Below the pieces are notes generated by a model. That model saw nothing but the letters and a program-made list of their open reading frames with translations. It was not told the DNA's origin and made no database searches. A DNA stretch of 64,000 nucleotides, taken from positions 124,001 through 188,000 of the forward strand of contig JAIXUH010000012.1 of assembly GCA_027484145.1 (NCBI GenBank), given 5' to 3'. Position numbers and translations under genes: made by a program. Each line of letters begins with the position of its first letter. The first letter of the stretch is position 1. This document shows, in pieces, positions 1 to 8,489 of the stretch. This DNA comes from Rhodobacter sp. Lineage in GTDB: Bacteria; Pseudomonadota; Alphaproteobacteria; Rhodobacterales; Rhodobacteraceae.

Positions 1-1484
1 CAGGCCGCCTCGTCGCGCGCGGCGCGGGTGGCGTGCAGACGCGCGACCTGTGACTCGCGCACCGCGACATTGTCGATGTCCAGAATGTCGATCGCGTCTT
101 CGCTGGCCTTGCGGTATTTGTTGACGCCGACGATCACCTCTTCACCCCGGTCAATCGCGGCTTGGCGGCGCGCGGCGGATTCCTCGATCCTGAGCTTGGG
201 CATGCCGGTGGCCACGGCCTTGGTCATGCCCCCCATTTCCTCGATCTCTTCGATCAGCTTCCACGCTTCTTCGGCCAGTTGATGCGTCAGGGTTTCCAAG
301 TAATAGCTGCCCGCCAGCGGGTCGACGACATGGGTGATCCCGGTTTCTTCCTGCAAGATCAATTGGGTGTTGCGCGCGATGCGGGCGGAAAATTCGGTGG
401 GCAAGGCAATCGCTTCATCCAGCGCATTGGTGTGCAGGCTTTGCGTGCCCCCCAAGGCAGCCGCCATCGCCTCATAGGCGGTGCGGATGACGTTGTTGTA
501 GGGGTCTGCCTCTTGCAACGACACGCCCGAGGTCTGGCAATGCGTCCGCAGCATCAGCGACACCGGATTTTTCGCAGAAAAATCGCTCATGATCCGGTGC
601 CACAGCAGGCGCGCGGCGCGCAGTTTGGCGACCTCCATGAAGAAGTTCATGCCAATGGCGAAAAAGAAACTCAGCCGCCCGGCAAAGGCATCGACATCCA
701 TGCCGCGGGCAAGGGCCGCGCGCACGTATTCGCGCCCGTCGGCCAGGGTAAAGGCCAATTCCTGCACAAGGTTCGCGCCAGCCTCTTGCATGTGATAGCC
801 GGAAATCGAGATCGAGTTGAACTTCGGCATTTCTTTCGCGGTGTATTCGATGATGTCCGCGATCAGCCGCATCGAAGGTTCCGGCGGGTAGATATAGGTG
901 TTGCGAACCATGAATTCCTTCAGAATGTCATTCTGAATGGTCCCTGACAGCAGATGGCGCGCCACGCCCTGTTCTTCGCCCGTCACGATGAAACTGGCCA
1001 GAATGGGGATGACCGCGCCATTCATCGTCATCGACACCGAAACCTTGTCCAGCGGGATGCCGTCGAACAGGATCTTCATATCCTCGACGCTGTCGATGGC
1101 CACACCGGCCTTGCCCACATCGCCCACCACGCGGGGGTGGTCGCTGTCATAGCCGCGGTGGGTGGCCAGATCAAAGGCGACCGACACGCCCTGTTGACCC
1201 GCCGCAAGCGCCTTGCGGTAAAAGGCGTTCGATTCCTCGGCCGTGGAAAACCCCGCATATTGCCGGATGGTCCAGGGCCTGCCCGCATACATCGTGGCCT
1301 TGACCCCGCGGGTAAAGGGCGCCAGTCCCGGCAAGCTGCCCATATGCGGCAGGGCGGCGGTATCGGCAGCGGTATAGAGCGGCTTGACCGGAATGCCTTC
1401 CAGCGTGTGCCACGTCAGGCTGTCCGGGGACGCGCCTTTCAACTCTTTGGAAGCCAATGCTTCCCATGCCGTGGTGTCTGTCAT
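1..1484 (-). CDS. Methylmalonyl-CoA mutase, N-terminal part (truncated by window edge)
   Basis: Isomerises (R)-methylmalonyl-CoA to succinyl-CoA, the last step of propionyl-CoA assimilation, using adenosylcobalamin. About 494 residues are visible, starting [17 protein letters not shown] and running open to the left edge. The TIM-barrel substrate domain is clear: [23 protein letters not shown], then [24 protein letters not shown], and [10 protein letters not shown]. The C-terminal B12-binding domain (DxHxxG) lies outside the window, so it cannot be checked. The frame does not end in the window. It lies downstream of pccA on the same strand, separated by a small gene on the other strand, which fits the propionyl-CoA carboxylase to mutase pathway order. 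The single-chain alphaproteobacterial form is called bhbA or mcm. Confidence 0.95.
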   Translation of the reverse strand, partial: MTDTTAWEALASKELKGASPDSLTWHTLEGIPVKPLYTAADTAALPHMGSLPGLAPFTRGVKATMYAGRPWTIRQYAGFSTAEESNAFYRKALAAGQQGVSVAFDLATHRGYDSDHPRVVGDVGKAGVAIDSVEDMKILFDGIPLDKVSVSMTMNGAVIPILASFIVTGEEQGVARHLLSGTIQNDILKEFMVRNTYIYPPEPSMRLIADIIEYTAKEMPKFNSISISGYHMQEAGANLVQELAFTLADGREYVRAALARGMDVDAFAGRLSFFFAIGMNFFMEVAKLRAARLLWHRIMSDFSAKNPVSLMLRTHCQTSGVSLQEADPYNNVIRTAYEAMAAALGGTQSLHTNALDEAIALPTEFSARIARNTQLILQEETGITHVVDPLAGSYYLETLTHQLAEEAWKLIEEIEEMGGMTKAVATGMPKLRIEESAARRQAAIDRGEEVIVGVNKYRKASEDAIDILDIDNVAVRESQVARLHATRAARDEAA

Positions 1485-1561
1485 CACATTCTCTCCGTCC
1501 TGTGCCGGGGGGCCATCCCGAGCGGCTTGGGGTTTCGCGGAACCCGCCCTATATCAAGGGC

Positions 1562-2005
1562 ATGAGCATTCCCATGAAACCGTTCCTCATTCTGTGTGCG
1601 GCCCTTTGGCCGCTGATGGCACAGGCGGCTGACCCCGCCTTTGCCCCGGTTCCGGCCAGCACGGTGGTGCAGGCCGACCTTCTGTATCAACGCCGTCCGG
1701 TCATCGTCTTTGCCGATACCCCGGACGACCCTGCCTTTGTCCGGCAGATGGAGCTTTTGGTCCGCTATTACCCCGATCTGGCCGAGCGTGACGTGATCCT
1801 GATCACCGACACCGACCCTGCGGCAAAATCAGACCTGCGCCAGATGCTGCGGCCACGGGGCTTTTCGCTGGTGCTGATGGACAAGGACTGGAAGCCGTCG
1901 ATCCGCAAACCCCTGCCGTGGGACGGGCGCGAGATTGCGCGGGCCATCGACAAGATGCCGATGGCCCGCACCGAAGAGTTGGAGCGGCATCCTTCGGGTC
2001 GGTAA
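1562..2005 (+). CDS. DUF4174 domain secreted protein
   Basis: A 147-residue protein with a cleavable signal peptide (MKPFLILCAALWPLMAQA) followed by a compact domain resembling DUF4174, with conserved-looking RPVIVFADTPDD and RGFSLVLMDKDWKPSIRKP stretches. Members are predicted periplasmic and have no assigned reaction. ATG at 1562 is chosen for the AAGGG five bases upstream; an in-frame ATG at 1574 would also leave an intact signal peptide. It sits on the strand opposite to pccA and the mutase gene, alone between them, so it is unlikely to share their transcript. The family assignment is from memory of the pattern. Confidence 0.75.
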   Translation: MSIPMKPFLILCAALWPLMAQAADPAFAPVPASTVVQADLLYQRRPVIVFADTPDDPAFVRQMELLVRYYPDLAERDVILITDTDPAAKSDLRQMLRPRGFSLVLMDKDWKPSIRKPLPWDGREIARAIDKMPMARTEELERHPSGR

Positions 2006-2024
2006 GCGGCGGGGCGACAGCCGG

Positions 2025-4025
2025 TCATTCGAACTCCATGATCACGTCGTCGACCCTGAGGCTGGCCCCTGCGGCGGCGGTGATTTTCTTGACCACGCCG
2101 CGGCGTTCGGCCTTGAGGATGTTTTCCATCTTCATCGCCTCGACCGTGGCAAGGGACTGACCTTCCTGCACTTCTTCGCCTTCGGCCACGTTGATCTTTA
2201 CCACCAGTCCCGGCATCGGGCACAGCAGGAAGCGTGAGGTATCGGGTGGCAGCTTTTCGGGCATCAAGAGGTGCAGACGCGCCTGTGCGGGCGATTGCAC
2301 CAGCACCTTGAGGTCGGCACCGCGCACCCGCAACCGGAACCCCATCGGGATTTTCCCGACCTTCAGCACCAAGGGGGTGCCATCCACGGTCAGCCGGGCA
2401 AGGCTGTCGCCGGGGGTCCAGTCCGATTCAATCCGGATCGCCTGACCGTCGGGGAAGGTGACGGTCGAGCCTGCACGATCCGCCGCGATGGTGACGGGCT
2501 GCGCCGCCCCTTGCAGCGTCACGACCCAATCGTCGCCCACACGGCGCTGGTGGTTGTCCATGGTGCCGGAAATCTTGGTGCGGCGAATTTCGGCCACACG
2601 GTTCATCGCGGCGGCAGCGGCGGCCACGCGGCGCAGCATGGCCGCGTCCAGCGTGACGCCCTGGAAGCCTTCGGGGAATTCTTCGGCGATGAAGGCGGTG
2701 GTGATGTTGCCCGACACAAAGCGCGGGTGGTCCATCACGGCGGCGCAGAACGGCAGGTTGTGGCCGATGCCTTCCACCTCGAACGTATCAAGGGCCACGC
2801 GCATCTCTTCAATCGCCTGTGCGCGGGTGGGGGCCCAAGTGCAGAGTTTGGCGATCATCGGGTCATAGAACATGCTGATCTCGCCGCCTTCGAACACGCC
2901 GGTATCGTTGCGGACGATACCGGTGGCGGTGGCCCCTTCGACGGGCGGGCGATAGCGGGTCAGACGCCCGATGGAGGGCAGGAAGTTGCGGTAGGGGTCT
3001 TCGGCATAAAGGCGGCTTTCCATGGCCCAGCCGTTGATCTTCAGATCACTTTGCGCAAAGGGCAGTTTTTCGCCATGCGCCACGCGGATCATCTGTTCCA
3101 CCAGATCAACCCCGGTGATCAGTTCGGTGACGGGATGTTCCACCTGCAAGCGGGTGTTCATCTCAAGGAAATAGAAGTTGCGGTTGCCATCGACGATGAA
3201 CTCCACCGTCCCGGCACTGGTATACCCCACCGCGCGGGCAAGGGCGCAGGCCTGTTCGCCCATCGCCTTGCGCGTCGCCTCGTCAAGGAAGGGTGACGGG
3301 GCCTCTTCGATGACCTTCTGGTTCCGGCGCTGAATGCTGCATTCGCGTTCGTGCAGATAGACATAGTTGCCGTGCTTGTCGGCCAGCACCTGAATCTCGA
3401 TGTGACGCGGCTGGGTCACGAATTTTTCGATGAAAATGCGGTCATCGCCAAAGCTGTTCGCCGCTTCGTTCTTCGACGACTGAAAGCCTTCGCGGGCCTC
3501 GGCGTCGTTCCATGCGATGCGCATGCCCTTGCCACCGCCGCCCGCGCTGGCCTTGATCATCACCGGATAGCCGATCTGGGCGGCGATCTTGGCCGCCTCG
3601 TCCGCGTCGGCAATCAGGCCCATATGCCCCGGCACGGTGGACACGCCCGCCTGCATGGCGATTTTCTTTGAGGTGATCTTGTCGCCCATCGCTTCAATCG
3701 CGGGGGACGGCGGGCCGATAAACACCACGCCCGCAGCTTCCAGTGCAGCGGCGAAGTTCATGTTTTCGCTAAGGAAACCATAGCCCGGATGCACGGCTTC
3801 GGCACCCGTCTGGCGGATGGCATCCATGATCTTGTCGATGACGATATAGCTTTGATTGGCAGGCGCGGGCCCGATGTGCACGGCCTCATCCGCCATCTTG
3901 ACGTGCAAGGCGTTGCGGTCGGCATCGGAATAGACCGCCACCGTCTTGATCCCCATCTTGCGCGCCGTCTTGATCACGCGGCAGGCAATCTCGCCACGGT
4001 TGGCGATCAGGATTTTCTTGAACAC
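2025..4025 (-). CDS. pccA: Propionyl-CoA carboxylase, biotin-carrying alpha subunit
   Basis: Carboxylates its own biotin with ATP and bicarbonate; PccB then transfers the carboxyl group to propionyl-CoA to give methylmalonyl-CoA. In 666 residues the order is a biotin carboxylase N-domain, an ATP-grasp domain with a glycine-rich loop (KASAGGGGKGMRI near residue 160), the carboxylase C-domain (RLYAEDPYRNFLPSIG), a linker domain for holoenzyme assembly, and a C-terminal biotinyl domain with EAMKM, where Lys632 takes the biotin. Length is normal for bacterial PccA. It lies downstream of pccB on the same strand, with four small genes between. The biotin requirement gives a loose link to the bioMNY genes further on. 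Confidence 0.97.
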   Translation of the reverse strand: MFKKILIANRGEIACRVIKTARKMGIKTVAVYSDADRNALHVKMADEAVHIGPAPANQSYIVIDKIMDAIRQTGAEAVHPGYGFLSENMNFAAALEAAGVVFIGPPSPAIEAMGDKITSKKIAMQAGVSTVPGHMGLIADADEAAKIAAQIGYPVMIKASAGGGGKGMRIAWNDAEAREGFQSSKNEAANSFGDDRIFIEKFVTQPRHIEIQVLADKHGNYVYLHERECSIQRRNQKVIEEAPSPFLDEATRKAMGEQACALARAVGYTSAGTVEFIVDGNRNFYFLEMNTRLQVEHPVTELITGVDLVEQMIRVAHGEKLPFAQSDLKINGWAMESRLYAEDPYRNFLPSIGRLTRYRPPVEGATATGIVRNDTGVFEGGEISMFYDPMIAKLCTWAPTRAQAIEEMRVALDTFEVEGIGHNLPFCAAVMDHPRFVSGNITTAFIAEEFPEGFQGVTLDAAMLRRVAAAAAAMNRVAEIRRTKISGTMDNHQRRVGDDWVVTLQGAAQPVTIAADRAGSTVTFPDGQAIRIESDWTPGDSLARLTVDGTPLVLKVGKIPMGFRLRVRGADLKVLVQSPAQARLHLLMPEKLPPDTSRFLLCPMPGLVVKINVAEGEEVQEGQSLATVEAMKMENILKAERRGVVKKITAAAGASLRVDDVIMEFE

Positions 4026-4068
4026 GTCTCTCTCCCCCTGTTGCGCCCGGGCCGGGGCGCCAAATGCG

Positions 4069-4103
4069 AAAAGGCCACCCGGAGCATTGCCCCGGATGGC
4101 CTT
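4069..4103 (-). terminator. Rho-independent terminator after the small lipoprotein gene
   Basis: On the minus strand a GC-rich hairpin (AAAGGCCA...TGGCCTTT arms with an inner CCGG/CCGG pairing) is followed by a short T-run. It lies between the stop of the lipoprotein gene (4143) and the start of pccA (4025), so pccA probably needs its own promoter or readthrough. Confidence 0.6.
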
Positions 4104-4142
4104 TGATCTTGGTTTGGGCCGCGCGAGGCGGCGGTGGTCAGG

Positions 4143-4352
4143 TCAGCGGCAGGCTGGCAGGCCGGGAACGCCGCAGCTTGCAGCCCCCGCCAATGCGCCA
4201 AGTGCGCCACCGGCCACGATGTTCTGGTCTGTTGCATCAGCAATCGCAACGCCTGCAAGCGCGCCGACAAGACCACGTTCCTGTGGTGTTGCCATGCAGC
4301 CGGCAAGGGAAGACGCCAAAAGGGCGGCAAGAAGAATGGGTTTGTTAAACAT
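4143..4352 (-). CDS. Small glycine-zipper lipoprotein
   Basis: A 69-residue protein with a lipoprotein signal peptide: MFNKPILLAALLASSLAGC, with lipobox LAGC and lipidated Cys19. It is followed by an Ala/Gly-rich segment with GxxxG-like spacing (GLVGALAGVAIADA, AGGALGALAGAA) typical of glycine-zipper outer-membrane lipoproteins. Function unknown. It sits between a minus-strand hypothetical gene and pccA and has terminator-like hairpins on both sides, which suggests an independent short transcript. A related but different lipoprotein is encoded at 25969. Confidence 0.8.
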   Translation of the reverse strand: MFNKPILLAALLASSLAGCMATPQERGLVGALAGVAIADATDQNIVAGGALGALAGAASCGVPGLPACR

Positions 4353-4680
4353 TTTTGACTGCCTCGTGTCTGGGTTGTTATTGCCCGACAGTTTAGCTGA
4401 TCCAGCAACCGGCGAAAGGTAAATTTCCCGTCATTGCCCCGCGGGGCCTCCGCGTCGGCAAGGCTTTGCCAAAGGCGAAAAACCGGCCCGGCCCAAAGGT
4501 GGCCGGACCGGAGGAAAGGGGAAAGGGTACGCGCGTGGATATCCACGGCCGCAGAAGGCAAAGACCGGGGACAAGACCAGATCGTGCCAGAGCCACCCGC
4601 AAAATCAACTGTCGCGGCAGACCCCGGCCAAGCATGGGCCAAGGTTTGCCAGACGGCCGAAATGGCGGGCGGAAACACGC
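4353..4680. other. Intergenic stretch without a recognisable gene
   Basis: About 330 bases between the lipoprotein gene and the acidic-tail hypothetical gene. The only structured element seen is the strong minus-strand terminator at 4478-4511. Open frames crossing this stretch have shadow-like composition and no recognisable domain. Confidence 0.6.
4478..4511 (-). terminator. Strong Rho-independent terminator
   Basis: Near-perfect 11-bp hairpin on the minus strand (CCGGTCCGGCC with arm GGCCGGGCCGG, 7-base loop) followed by TTTTT. It lies about 170 bases after the stop codon of the gene at 4681-5082 and marks the end of that transcript. Confidence 0.85.
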
Positions 4681-5082
4681 TCATTCGTCGTCATCCCCCC
4701 AATCATCTTCGTCCCAGTCCATAGCGGGGGCGTCGGCGGCAAAAACCTCGGGGAAGGCGACTTGCGCCTTTTTGAGGTCGATCTTGAGCAGCGCCTCATA
4801 GCTTTGCGGATCGAACGGGTCCTCGGCGGGCACCACCTCGCGGCCAAACAGCCACGACAGGCGCCCGGCATCCAGATTGCCGCGTTCAAAGGGTTCTTCG
4901 CCGAAGCATTGCCAAAGAGCGGCCATAAAGCCCTGATCGGCCTTGCGATCCGCATGCTTGCGGTCGGCGTAACGCTCGCGCCGGATGATCTTTGCGGGAC
5001 CGTCCTTCTTGTTCGCGCGGCGGATGGTGAATTGGAAATCTGTGCCGGGTAGGCGGCCGGGAAAGCCGCGATGCTTCAGCAT
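4681..5082 (-). CDS. Uncharacterised protein with acidic C-terminal tail
   Basis: 133 residues with no domain I can name. The N-terminal half is basic (FTIRRANKKDGPAKIIRRERYADRK in outline), and the end is strongly acidic, with a repeated Trp/Asp pattern (MDWDEDDWGDDDE). A central conserved-looking piece reads FMAALWQCFGEEPF. It lies in the pcc gene group in the same direction as pccA and pccB, and I recall similar short genes near pccA in other Rhodobacteraceae, so it is likely real. A role in assembly of the carboxylase would be speculation. A terminator follows at 4478-4511. Confidence 0.7.
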   Translation of the reverse strand: MLKHRGFPGRLPGTDFQFTIRRANKKDGPAKIIRRERYADRKHADRKADQGFMAALWQCFGEEPFERGNLDAGRLSWLFGREVVPAEDPFDPQSYEALLKIDLKKAQVAFPEVFAADAPAMDWDEDDWGDDDE

Positions 5083-5113
5083 GACGCATCCTCCTGCCCG
5101 GCAGAGTGGATGC

Positions 5114-5156
5114 GAAAGCGGGCGGACCTTGCCGGGCCGAAGCCCGCGGCCCGCCC
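5114..5156 (-). terminator. Terminator hairpin after the 45-residue lipoprotein gene
   Basis: On the minus strand GGGCGG...CCGCCC arms enclose a second CGGGC/GCCCG hairpin, just after the stop codon at 5164. The T-run is weak, so it may act as an attenuator. Confidence 0.5.
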
Positions 5157-5163
5157 GATTGTC

Positions 5164-5301
5164 TTACTTGTATTTGCCGGTGTAGGTCGGCTCAACCGAA
5201 ACAGGTTCGTCCACATAGACGACTTCTTCGGCTTTCTTCGCACAAGCGGCAACAAAGGCCACCATGCACAGAGCCATAACGATCTTGGTGCTCTTCGACA
5301 T
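5164..5301 (-). CDS. 45-residue lipoprotein
   Basis: Very short gene encoding a protein that starts MSKSTKIVMALCMVAFVAAC and ends VSVEPTYTGKYK. It has a classic lipoprotein signal peptide with lipobox VAAC, then a short soluble tail with charged residues (AKKAEEVVYVDEP). A good ribosome-binding site (AGGAG then AGAGG) lies directly upstream of the ATG on the minus strand. Small lipoproteins of this layout are common in Rhodobacteraceae. Function unknown. It lies in the pcc gene group between the DUF6497-like gene and the acidic-tail gene. Confidence 0.8.
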   Translation of the reverse strand: MSKSTKIVMALCMVAFVAACAKKAEEVVYVDEPVSVEPTYTGKYK

Positions 5302-5512
5302 CCTCTACTCCTATTTTCTTGGAAGGCTGCATCGGAGAGTCCGATAGCACACCCTCTTTGCGAGGCAAAGGCCGCTTGGGTTCGGCCTCGGCCAATCATA
5401 GCCGATGGGTTTGCCAAGCGATATGCAAAAACCGTCAAGTTTGCTGCCTGTGACTCTGCTACATCAGGGGTGCGGCGGGCACGCTGCGGGTGCACAAGAT
5501 ATGGTAGGGTCA

Positions 5513-5887
5513 TCAAAAGATCTCCCAGATGCAGGTGCCATCCTGAAGCGAGAATGCCTCGAAGAACTGGGTCGCATCCGGCGCAGTTTCGCCGAAGGGC
5601 ACCGGACGGTCGGCAAACGTGATGACGATCTGGGCGGGCGTCGGGCCAAAATCACTCAATCGGGGAAGGACATAGGTGGTGCAGAGGTGCATCATATCCG
5701 TGGCGGCCGTGTCATAGGGGATGTCGCCGCCATCGCGCGAAATCCGCGGCGCCAGAAAGCGGAAGCGCAGGGTCAGCCCCTCTGGCCCCGGTTCATTCCA
5801 GATGACATCCAGCAGGCGCACCTCTTGCCCCGAGGGCACGGGGATCACCTCATCCGTGCCGGATGCCCGGATCACGCCACCCGTCAT
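5513..5887 (-). CDS. DUF6497-like protein
   Basis: 124 residues with no signal peptide from this start. The central part (VRLLDVIWNEPGPEGLTLRFRFLAPRIS) and the end (FFEAFSLQDGTCIWEIF) match my memory of the DUF6497 family, often found in Rhodobacterales and sometimes misannotated as acetolactate synthase. Its start codon overlaps the stop of the RidA gene by four bases (ATGA), so the two are translationally coupled and in one operon with pccB. Function unknown. The family name is a recollection and should be treated as tentative. Confidence 0.65.
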   Translation of the reverse strand: MTGGVIRASGTDEVIPVPSGQEVRLLDVIWNEPGPEGLTLRFRFLAPRISRDGGDIPYDTAATDMMHLCTTYVLPRLSDFGPTPAQIVITFADRPVPFGETAPDATQFFEAFSLQDGTCIWEIF

Positions 5888-6291
5888 TTTTCATCCCCTG
5901 CGGTGGGGCGGCGGGCGATGCAGTCCACCTCGACCAAAGCACCGACGGCAAGGGCGGTGACGCCGATGGTGGTGCGGGCGGGGCGGCGGTCTGGCGGAAA
6001 GTAGGATTGGTAGACCTCATTGAAGGCCGCGAAATCACGCTCGAATTCCGTCAGAAAGCAGCGGCATTGCAGCACATGGCTCCAGTCCAGCCCAATACCG
6101 GCAAGGACAACGGCCAAGTTGTCCATCACACGGGCGGTCTGCGCCTGAATGCCTTCGGGCAAGGGCGCGTCAGGGGCGGCGGGATCGGTCGGCATCTGGC
6201 CGGTCAACAGCACCCAGCCATCGGCCTCAACCGCGTGGCTGAACGGGGCAACTGGGCGCGGTCCGCCCGAAATCATGTGGAACAGTGGCAT
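5884..6291 (-). CDS. RidA family (YjgF/YER057c/UK114) protein
   Basis: 135 residues of the RidA fold. RidA proteins hydrolyse reactive enamine/imine intermediates or act as related deaminases. Visible features are PFSHAVEADGWVLLTGQMP near the start, a central VLQCRCFLTEF strand, and the C-terminal RPARTTIGVTALAVGALVEVD, which contains the arginine-bearing active-site strand. ATG at 6291 is chosen because AGGAGGG lies just upstream; an in-frame ATG at 6312 would overlap the pccB stop. It follows pccB by 17 bases and overlaps the next gene by four, so it is part of the pccB operon. Confidence 0.88.
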   Translation of the reverse strand: MPLFHMISGGPRPVAPFSHAVEADGWVLLTGQMPTDPAAPDAPLPEGIQAQTARVMDNLAVVLAGIGLDWSHVLQCRCFLTEFERDFAAFNEVYQSYFPPDRRPARTTIGVTALAVGALVEVDCIARRPTAGDEK

Positions 6292-6308
6292 CTTGGCCCT
6301 CCTATGGA

Positions 6309-7841
6309 TCACAGGGGGATGTTATCGTGCTTTTTCCACGGGTTCGTCAGCTTTTTCGACCGCAGGCTTGCAAAGGCGCGCGCCACGCGGCGGCGGGTGG
6401 AATGAGGCATGATGACCTCGTCGATAAAGCCCTTTTCGGCGGCGACGAAGGGGTTGGCAAAGCGATCCTCATAATCCTTGACCCGGCCCGCGATCTTTTC
6501 CTTGTCGCCCAGTTCGCTGCGATACAGGATTTCAACCGCGCCCTTTGCGCCCATTACCGCCACTTCGGCCGTGGGCCAGGCATAGTTGAAGTCGCCGCGC
6601 AGGTGTTTGGAGGACATCACCACATAGGCCCCGCCATAGGTTTTGCGGGTCAGCACCGTGACCTTTGGCACCGTCGCCTCGCCATAGGCGAACAGCAGTT
6701 TCGCGCCATGCTTGATGACGCCGCCATATTCCTGCGAGGTGCCCGGCAGGAACCCCGGCACATCGACAAGCGTCAGGATCGGAATTTCAAAGGCATCGCA
6801 AAAGCGCACAAAGCGCGCAGCCTTGCGGCTGGCGTCGATGTCAAGACAGCCTGCCAGAACCATCGGCTGGTTGGCGACAACGCCGATGCTTTGCCCTTCC
6901 AGCCGGATGAAGCCGGTGATGATATTGGCCGCGAAATCACGCTGAATCTCAAAGAAATCCGCCTCATCCGCCAGTTTGAGGATCAATTCCTTCATGTCGT
7001 AGGGCTGGTTCGGGTTGTCGGGCACCAGCGTGTCAAGGCTGGGCTCGATGCGCGCGGGATCATCGAAGAAGGGCCGCACCGGGGCCTTTTCGCGATTGTT
7101 CAGCGGCAGAAAGTCAATCAGGCGGCGGGTTTCGGCAAGCGCCTCGACATCATTCTCGAACGCGCCATCGGCCACCGAGGATTTGCGGGTATGGGTTGAG
7201 GCGCCGCCCAGTTCTTCGGCGGTGACCTGTTCGTTGGTGACCGTTTTCACCACATCGGGGCCGGTCACGAACATATAGCTCGAATCCTTCACCATGAAGA
7301 TGAAGTCAGTCATGGCGGGCGAATAGACAGCCCCCCCGGCACAGGGGCCCATGATCAGGCTGATCTGTGGCACCACACCGCTGGCAAGGATGTTGCGCTG
7401 AAACACCTCGCCATAGGCGGCAAGGCTGGCCACCCCTTCCTGAATGCGTGCGCCGCCGGAATCGTTCATGCCGATCACCGGCGCGCCGTTTTGCAGGGCC
7501 ATGTCCATGATCTTGCAGATCTTGGCGGCGTGGGTTTCGGAGACGGAGCCACCCATGACAGTGAAATCCTGCGCAAAGACATAGACCATGCGGCCGTTGA
7601 CCGTGCCCCAGCCTGTCACCACGCCGTCACCGGCGGGGCGGTCGGCCTCCATCCCGAAATCGGTGCAGCGATGGGCCACGAACATGTCGAACTCTTCGAA
7701 GCTGCCCTCGTCCAGCAGCAACTCGATCCGTTCGCGCGCGGTCAGCTTGCCCTTGGCGTGCTGGGCATCAATGCGGCGCTGACCGCCCCCCAGACGTGCC
7801 GTGGCGCGGCGATCCTCAAGCTGTTGCAGGATATCCTTCAT
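6309..7841 (-). CDS. pccB: Propionyl-CoA carboxylase, beta (carboxyltransferase) subunit
   Basis: Transfers the carboxyl group from carboxybiotin on PccA to propionyl-CoA. The 510-residue sequence shows the two crotonase-like carboxyltransferase halves: [21 protein letters not shown] and [16 protein letters not shown] in the first, and [31 protein letters not shown] with the final [19 protein letters not shown] in the second. Length is that of bacterial PccB. First gene of a minus-strand operon (pccB, ridA, DUF6497-like). Degenerate TTTGCAAA-like elements lie about 75-120 bases upstream (7915-7963), consistent with control by PccR encoded at 9831. Confidence 0.97.
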   Translation of the reverse strand: MKDILQQLEDRRATARLGGGQRRIDAQHAKGKLTARERIELLLDEGSFEEFDMFVAHRCTDFGMEADRPAGDGVVTGWGTVNGRMVYVFAQDFTVMGGSVSETHAAKICKIMDMALQNGAPVIGMNDSGGARIQEGVASLAAYGEVFQRNILASGVVPQISLIMGPCAGGAVYSPAMTDFIFMVKDSSYMFVTGPDVVKTVTNEQVTAEELGGASTHTRKSSVADGAFENDVEALAETRRLIDFLPLNNREKAPVRPFFDDPARIEPSLDTLVPDNPNQPYDMKELILKLADEADFFEIQRDFAANIITGFIRLEGQSIGVVANQPMVLAGCLDIDASRKAARFVRFCDAFEIPILTLVDVPGFLPGTSQEYGGVIKHGAKLLFAYGEATVPKVTVLTRKTYGGAYVVMSSKHLRGDFNYAWPTAEVAVMGAKGAVEILYRSELGDKEKIAGRVKDYEDRFANPFVAAEKGFIDEVIMPHSTRRRVARAFASLRSKKLTNPWKKHDNIPL

Positions 7842-7914
7842 GGTGGCCCCTCCCCTTTCGGATTTGGAGCAACATAGGGGGGTGCGGGCATGCGGGGAAG
7901 CGGATTCGGGTAAA

Positions 7915-7963
7915 TTTGCATAAGTATTGAAGCACTAATAATGCGAATTGCAAATCTGCATAG
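7915..7963. promoter_or_regulatory. Candidate PccR-binding region upstream of pccB
   Basis: Three near-matches to the PccR element TTTGCAAA: TTTGCATA at 7915-7922, ATTGCAAA at 7947-7954 and TCTGCATA at 7956-7963. The segment is AT-rich within a GC-rich neighbourhood and lies between divergent pccB and the DUF486 gene. None is an exact copy, in contrast to the two exact copies in front of pccR. Confidence 0.5.
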
Positions 7964-8055
7964 CACCCAGTGCCGCGTGGGTGATGGCGGGCGGTTGCAT
8001 CATGCGCCTTGCCGCTTATACCGGGACCACCGCCACCAACCCCGGACGCCGCACC

Positions 8056-8406
8056 ATGACCCTTTCCGTTCCCGTGATGACCATTGGTCTGCTGATCGCA
8101 TCAAACGTGTTCATGACCTTTGCGTGGTATGGCCACCTGAAGTTCAAGGAAACCGCGCTGATCACCGTAATCCTTGTCAGCTGGGGCATCGCGTTCTTTG
8201 AGTATGTCTTGCAGGTGCCCGCCAACCGCATCGGCCACGGCCATTTCTCGGCGGCCGAGCTAAAGACAATACAGGAAATCATTACCCTGACGGTTTTTGC
8301 CATCTTTTCTGTGGTGTACCTGAAGGAGCCCTTGTCGTGGAACCATTTCGTCGGCTTTGGTTTTATCGCGGCGGGCGGGTTTTTCATCTTTCACAAATGG
8401 GCCTGA
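8056..8406 (+). CDS. DUF486 family small membrane protein
   Basis: 116-residue protein with about four hydrophobic segments, resembling a half-length drug/metabolite-transporter unit. The segment AELKTIQEIITLTVFAIFSVVYLKEPLSWNHFVGF is the characteristic conserved part of DUF486. ATG at 8056 is chosen because MTLSVPVMTIGLLI begins the first membrane helix; longer in-frame starts at 8002 or 7948 would add a non-hydrophobic tail. No good ribosome-binding site is seen at 8056, so the start is uncertain. It is divergent from pccB and lies upstream of the exporter gene. Confidence 0.8.
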   Translation: MTLSVPVMTIGLLIASNVFMTFAWYGHLKFKETALITVILVSWGIAFFEYVLQVPANRIGHGHFSAAELKTIQEIITLTVFAIFSVVYLKEPLSWNHFVGFGFIAAGGFFIFHKWA

Positions 8407-8489
8407 CGGCTGTTTCTCCTGGCACAGACGCACCATGACCCCGCAGGAATGGCGTGGACATCCGCCCGCCACAGGCATAGCGAGGGCAC

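Noticed and set aside
4007-4684. A minus-strand frame starting with an ATGA overlap on the acidic-tail gene
   Set aside because: The overlap looked like translational coupling, but a strong terminator at 4478-4511 lies inside it, composition is shadow-like, and it runs through the lipoprotein gene in another frame.
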